Both the position numbers and the translations under genes were made by a program. From Glossina fuscipes (Eukaryota > Arthropoda > Insecta > Diptera > Glossinidae), in contig NW_023998431.1 in the NCBI RefSeq assembly GCF_014805625.2, forward strand, positions 6,390,979 through 6,454,978: a DNA stretch of 64,000 nt, given 5' to 3'. Below are positions 58,089 to 64,000 of the stretch, one piece after another; position 1 is the first letter of the stretch; the number at the start of each line of letters is the position of its first letter. The notes below the pieces were generated by a model that searched no databases, was not told the origin of the DNA, and worked only from the letters and a program-made list of their open reading frames with translations.

Positions 58089-61000
58089 TTTGCATTTTTT
58101 GCAAATTCATTACATTTTTTAGGATTATTTAATATATTTATAGAAAATCTGAAAAAAAGAAGCATCAAACGTAAAATTATTTTTAAAAATAAAAAAGGTT
58201 TTAACAGTTTCTTAAAACTGTTGCTTTTGCTTCTTTTGCTCGTTCTTTCACTTCTTCTTTACATAAAAGCCAAAAGAGAGCTTGAGCTCAATTTTTAAAC
58301 ATGTTGCCCTGACCGTGTGCCATATTTCTCTATTTTGAATGCGTAGACAAATTCCGAGTGTAATAAAGAAAGTGGGCAAAAGATTGTTAGCATTCCACTA
58401 AAGGACAGCATTTTCTATTAGAAAATGGCAAAATAGAAAATATGCTTTTATTATTAAAAAAGGTCGGCAAAAGCATCTCTGTTGTCTTTGCCATCTTTGC
58501 GTCTTTACTTTTTATGCTTTCCTTTTTTTTTGCTTAGTCCAGTTTTAATGCCCCATTTTGTTTTCTTAAGTCTATAAACAATTCATTTTCATTATTCTGG
58601 TTCGTATCCTTCCCAATTAATTTAAACACTTTCACATGTGTTAAGCACATTAAACGTCGTAGATGAACAATCGGTATACGCACTTACTGAGAACTTGAGT
58701 ATAACCCGAATTATCACCATCAATTGGTATACCAGTTCTGAGAAGCATCAACTCGTAGTAATCTGACGACGCTTGTATTAAAGAAATGCTTTCAGTTCAG
58801 ATTAGTCGACGATTTTGAGATGTTCTATGTATTTTCATAGATGCGCTTCGTTATAGCTTGCCTCGTTTAATAAGAAGAATTGGCAAATTTGACCAAGCCA
58901 GCAATCCAGCATGCTTATATTTCCAAAAATTGGCAATTTGTTGCATGATTAATGCCTGAAGCGCAATTTGATCACGTTTTGTTCTACAAAAACCGTAAAA
59001 ATGTACAGCGAACCCTATTGCCATAAATTGGAAGATTGTGTTTTATATATACGACGAAGCTAGCAAATGAATTGAATTATGAAAACCGAAGGAGCGAGAA
59101 GGAGAAAGCGTCGGAAATGAGAGATCTTAAAAATTATAATCAGAAACGATCGGGTTTCAATAACTTTCCATGAATTGACTCAGATATGCGAGGCTCGCCA
59201 AAGAGGTTTCTGCATTGCGTAGAGTGCGCATCTGAAGTGATCGAATGATTCAAAATAAAGAAAAATTTTGTGGTCTCACGACATTAATACAAAAATCTTC
59301 CAAATACCTGTCGTGTACCTGACTTATCGTTTTTTAAGTTTTATTAGCTGTTCCTTCAAATCAGTTGATTTGCCGAATCAAAATGTAAAATATGCACAAC
59401 TTGCAGACGATCTAATTAAAATCTAAAATGTAATAAATCGTTATACTGAGCGAGGTGTCGATAACAAAAATTCATTCTTTTAAACCTATACTAATACTTT
59501 GAATAATGTTTTCCTTGCCAAAGATAAATGATTCGTCGCGAGTTTTATTGCTCTTAGAATGAACAGTCACTGATAAGTTTTTTAACTCATACAATAAGCT
59601 TAAAAAAAAATGAAGGAAAAACGCCCATGAATTTGCTGTTAAATTTACGTTACAAGTCACACACAAATGTGCATGGTCTGTTATATATATATTCAGTTAT
59701 ATATTATATTTAAAGTAAATAATGTACGATAAAGCATTTACATTGAAACGATTGTAACAGTATCTGCGTTTGTTTATCTTATCAGCACTTTTAATATTTT
59801 TTTTTTCAGTATGCCGTTTATCTAATTACAAATAATGAACACTGTAGCGTTACTCATTGTATATGTTATAGAACATCTGGAGGTAAACAATGACAAACCT
59901 GCTATAAATTTTATATATGGGTTCAAAAGAAGACGACTTTCTACAAATTTTTTAAACGTTCTACGCTATTTATACGTTTTTGCATACCTAATCGTCAAAA
60001 TTCCTTAACAGCATGAGATGCACAATATACGTTCCTGGTGTTTAGATGTACTGTAATTTATTTAGGCTGTAAATTTTTCACTCAGTTAACTCAGTAAATA
60101 TTTGCTCTTACTTTTGCTGATTTATTTCAAAATTTTATTGGAGGATAATTTCTTCATTTCTTTGCTAATTTACGGTACATAAGTTAATATGTAAGTTTAT
60201 GCGTCGCGTGGAGGGCTTACGTATTCATTTAGTTAACGTTAACGTTTCATCTTAGGAAGAGTTTGAAATTAAAATTAAGTAAAATTTACTTTTTTTAAGT
60301 TTTTTATATTTTATTAAACAAAAAGTAAACAAACTTTGAGATGAAGTATCAATATCCCTTCTTTGCTTGTGTTATCTTTAACAATATGTCAATACCACAA
60401 TGTAAAAAAAGCTGGTAAAATTTGCGTTATTTTTCGCACACAATATTTAATAATATAATATATATAAGCCATCGTTGCCTCAGTAATTTAATTTAGGTTT
60501 TTTGTTAATTATGCGCGAACCTGCAGACCGACTTAGTGAGTTCTTAAATTTGTGACGATAGTGAAAAAGAAAGATTTTTCTAAGACAACCTTCTAGCAAA
60601 CGGAGAGACAGATAAACGAGTGAAGAAATATATATATGTATATTTAATACGTGGAGGATTACAGGGCGCATCCTTGTACGACTACGTACATATATAGTCA
60701 CTCACACTCAGTAACCATCGGTTTTGTTAATTCAATTTTTTTGCTATTGCGGCATGTTGTTGAAGTCGTGATGGCTATAGACCTTAAGTGTTAATCTTGA
60801 CCCTTGTTAGTTAAAGTAAAAAAGAAATATAGTTTCAACGGTCCATTAGGTTATGCAACAATCTATTTTAAATTAACTTTAATTTAATTTAATTAAGCTT
60901 TTTAGACTTGAAGACACAAAGTCTTCCTGCCTAGTAGTGGAGCCATTGACTTAAAAGAAAAATAAGGCTAATCGCCAAGAATGAATCTACGATGAAATTT

Positions 61001-64000
61001 GTCATCCTCGTGGATATGGTTGATATCAAAAATATAAGCTTAGATATAATGTACTAAGTATTTACTCAATCAAGCACACAATTATTCCTTTACTAACTGA
61101 TAATAATTGCAAGGAAGTTCTAAGTAGAATTTCAGCGAGATGCAAGAACGATATTTTCAAACATTAACAAATACAGAAACAGGTAGAAAAATCGATGGCT
61201 AGCGTATAGACAAAGAGGCAAATGGACTGAGAGACAAACAGAGGGAATACACAGACAAACGAAGAAGCCTGGAAAAATATAAGCTAATAAAAATTTTAAA
61301 CACACACATAAAACTTATGCTAGCTGGGTTGGAGTTGCAATTTTCGCCTTCTTTAGAGCTTCAATAATAGACAATAGAATGGCGGATTGCTATTAAATCG
61401 AATGTATGCACCATCCAGAATGTATCAGTGAGTCATGACTAACTTAAGAGCCTAACTCAAAAGCTCGACACTCGGTCCTTTTTCCTTAATGTAAAATTAA
61501 ATGAGAACTTTCTTTTACATTCATTTCAAAATTTGCATCTTTCTTTCCTGCCATTTTCATTTTTTCTCCTTGTACTTCAAGAATGTAGACAATTGATATC
61601 AAACTTTTCATTATTTTCCCTTATAAATCTTTCATTTTGTTTACCACCTATAGCAGGCGTGATTGCGAACATGTGAATCTAACATTTTTCGGGAGAATAG
61701 AAAAATAACCGTGGAGGTAATCGGATATATGTTTACAATTTTCAGTAACAAAGGATCATTTCATAATGGTGTCCATCTTCGGTTATTTCCTTCGACGTTA
61801 TCCTAACATGTTTGTGAAATTTCTTGCAAACTTTCTTGATCTTTCAAGCTGGTGCAGTCCATTATTTCCGGTTTACGTAGATTACTGCTAAAGCAGTGCC
61901 GTCCCATTGTGCCGATAAACGAGCAATTAAGAAGCAAATGTTTAGCAAATGTTTTAAAGTGTGAAAAAATCAAATGCAGATATGCTACAATCATTAAAAG
62001 TAAAGCAGTTCCTTGGTTGATTATTTTCAGTTTCTAATCGCCCGTATCGGGCATAAGTCTGTCAGAAAGTCTTTGGCGCACAATATTATATCAATTGAAT
62101 TTATAAATATTACTATTCAAATCTCACTATGACAATTGCTAAGAAATTATATTCTATTTTACATAATATTTCAATCAGTGCATATATGGAATTTGAATAT
62201 TTATATAAATAAATACATGGGTATGTTAATATAAGCAGCATTTGAAAGTAAACAGGGTGTCGCAACCAAATGTACGCTTACACACAGCACAGCCATGCTA
62301 CGCACTTCATTATAATACGCTATACTATTGTTATTACATACATGCATGTAAAGTAGGAATCTAATGGGTGAATTGAGCCGTTTGAACGTGTATAATATTT
62401 TAGATACTTGGTTAATTTTATGGTGAAATTCCGCCAGCCGATTTGTTAAATATATGAAATCAATCTTGAAATTTGTGCTGACATTTTAAGCAAGCGTTTG
62501 GTGAGATCGTTCTGGACAGCCAGAAAACGATTGAATTGAGATTTTAATCAATTAGAGCCCACTAACTGAATAATAGACTCAAACAAAATGAACTACATTT
62601 GTTGGGATGCTCAAAAAGGCATCTTCGTCTGTAGCCAGCTAAAGGCACTAGAAGCACTAATTGTTCTGGGAAATGATTTCTTTTGCGTCAATGAAACGCC
62701 AAAGACAAAAACGGCGACAAGGAGAATGGAATTACATAGGAATATTGCTTCTCCTTCTTAACGGCATTTTTTGTTCATCCAACTTGAGTGCAACGAGTGC
62801 ACATTGTGAAATTTCATGCAAAATATATGTTCCACAAGTATTCATTTTTCAGTTTTATTTCGATTTCAAAAAACATCATAGGACCCGTTGTTGATCTCAT
62901 CTATAAATTGGATCGCATCGCGCGATGCAAATAGCAAGTAAAATCTGAGTAGATTTTCTTGCAATACCTTGTACACGAACCCGTAAAGAACGATTTACAT
63001 ACAATTGACCATAAATCTCGATACGTTCTTGCAAAACGTAATAATAAAGTAATAATAATAATATTTATATTTTCTATATTTTCATCTCTTGTTATTGTTA
63101 ATATTGTTTGCTCTGTTCAAAATTTACATATATGTATAAATAGGCATGGCATTGACATTAACGATGAATTTTTAAACCTAGATGCGACATAACCAATAAA
63201 CAATAAGTGCACGATTCTTAAATGACGTATGTTTTTATATAGAAATTCTTATTTAAGGAGCGCGCCACTTACGTAGGCAAAGGAAGGCAGGCAAACTCGT
63301 GCGTAATGCAATAAATGCTACTCAACTTGTCATATTATTTTTGTTCATATGTTCACTCATTCAATTCGTTCATTCCTACAAATTCGTATTGTGTCAGAAT
63401 ATGAATGTTAATAAAACAAAAAATAATACGCTATAAACACGAACGATTAGATTGTCAAGTTAACTTGAGCAGAAAAGAAACTGCAGACGCATTTATATGA
63501 TTAGTTTAGCATACATGTTTTTGTGTGTGTTTTTTTTTTTTTAATAAACTTGTGGCATTCTCTAAGTTATGTAGCTCCTTTTTTTTATGGCTCAAGACTT
63601 AAATATTACGTCGGATTCAACGCATTTCGTAGATTTTCCTAAATAGGTGCCAAAATTTACACACATATTGAGGCAAGAATAAAACATTGCGAATTAGAAA
63701 AAAATTTTAATTTTCATTTACATAGATTTATTTAAAAATGATTTCACTCAGACTTCTCGGCCGTTATCTAGCGTAATAAACATTAGCCTAGCATTCCATT
63801 CACTTAAAACTCTTCATGCTCGTCCCGCAATTAAACACGATTAACTACGTACGTACATTTACGTATTTGTGTGTACAGAGAAGTGTAGATTCTTCAACGC
63901 TTTTATGTTAAATTATTACCGCATAACCTTTGGACAATAATTTCAGAAATAACACAAAGCAAATAATAAGATGATGAAAAAAAAAAAAAAAAAACAACAA

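Larger units (their letters stand above)
52723..64000 (+). other. hiw: Presumed long highwire intron, to the window edge
   Basis: After the GTAAGT donor at 52,723 no further highwire exon could be found up to 64,000. The reading frame must continue past the window, making this an intron of at least 11 kb. It carries two dispersed repeats (52.9 and 55.5 kb) and a complete gene on the opposite strand (53,987-58,088). From about 58,100 to 64,000 I see no gene, RNA or transposon protein, only AT-rich sequence. An alternative, that the assembly or gene is broken here, cannot be excluded. Confidence 0.6.

Noticed and set aside
62661..62894. Plus-strand frame with a hydrophobic stretch (GILLLLLNGIFCSSNLSA)
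   Set aside because: It has no family resemblance, no supporting splice sites or neighbours, and ends in AT-driven residues; too weak to call a gene.

Overview
This window is nuclear DNA of a higher (brachyceran) fly. The protein-coding genes are split by short GT-AG introns, and their proteins read as close relatives of Drosophila Ajuba, Nup93 and Highwire. The rest is AT-rich and crowded with decayed insect transposons. One dispersed repeat type (it begins near AAGTAAGAAAGTTATATTCGGC and contains a TACCCTA..GTGG..AGGGTATA palindrome) is, from general knowledge, common in calyptrate flies such as house flies, blowflies and tsetse. That lineage call is an inference. There is no bacterial or viral segment and no CRISPR array.

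Layout. 1-15 kb is a transposon graveyard: the 5' end of an I-like LINE, a LINE RNase H fragment, a Ty3/gypsy pol, a second I-like LINE and a Ty1/copia pol (all minus strand), then a piggyBac-type DNA transposon whose two ends are still visible. 15-19.5 kb has no intact gene; it holds a 35-nt U2 snRNA-like fragment and a decayed protein-like stretch. 19.5-22.4 kb is jub (seven coding exons, 704 aa, plus strand). 22.7-27.2 kb holds a jockey/CR1-like LINE abutting a copia remnant, and another LINE remnant. 29.1-32.4 kb is Nup93 (ten coding exons, 809 aa, minus strand), complete. Just upstream of it lies a candidate small secreted-peptide gene with a stop at codon 3. 34.9-39.5 kb is a nearly full-length I-like LINE, inverted relative to the copy at the window start. 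From 40.6 kb to the right edge is highwire: eighteen coding exons (about 2,606 codons) covering the N-terminus, RCC1-like repeats and both PHR domains. The gene must continue beyond the window. What is read as its next intron (from 52,723) contains a complete six-exon gene on the opposite strand that encodes a 473-aa membrane protein with an LRR-like ectodomain.

Function. The three recognised genes are unrelated housekeeping or signalling genes, not an operon: Ajuba LIM scaffold (Hippo/Warts and junction tension), a nuclear pore inner-ring nucleoporin, and a giant synaptic E3 ligase. All exon models were built by hand from splice sites, with the reading phase checked across every junction. 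No novel multi-gene system is evident. The most unusual observations are the inverted LINE pair sharing the same inactivating lesions, the nested antisense membrane-protein gene, the broken secreted-peptide candidate and the U2-like fragment.
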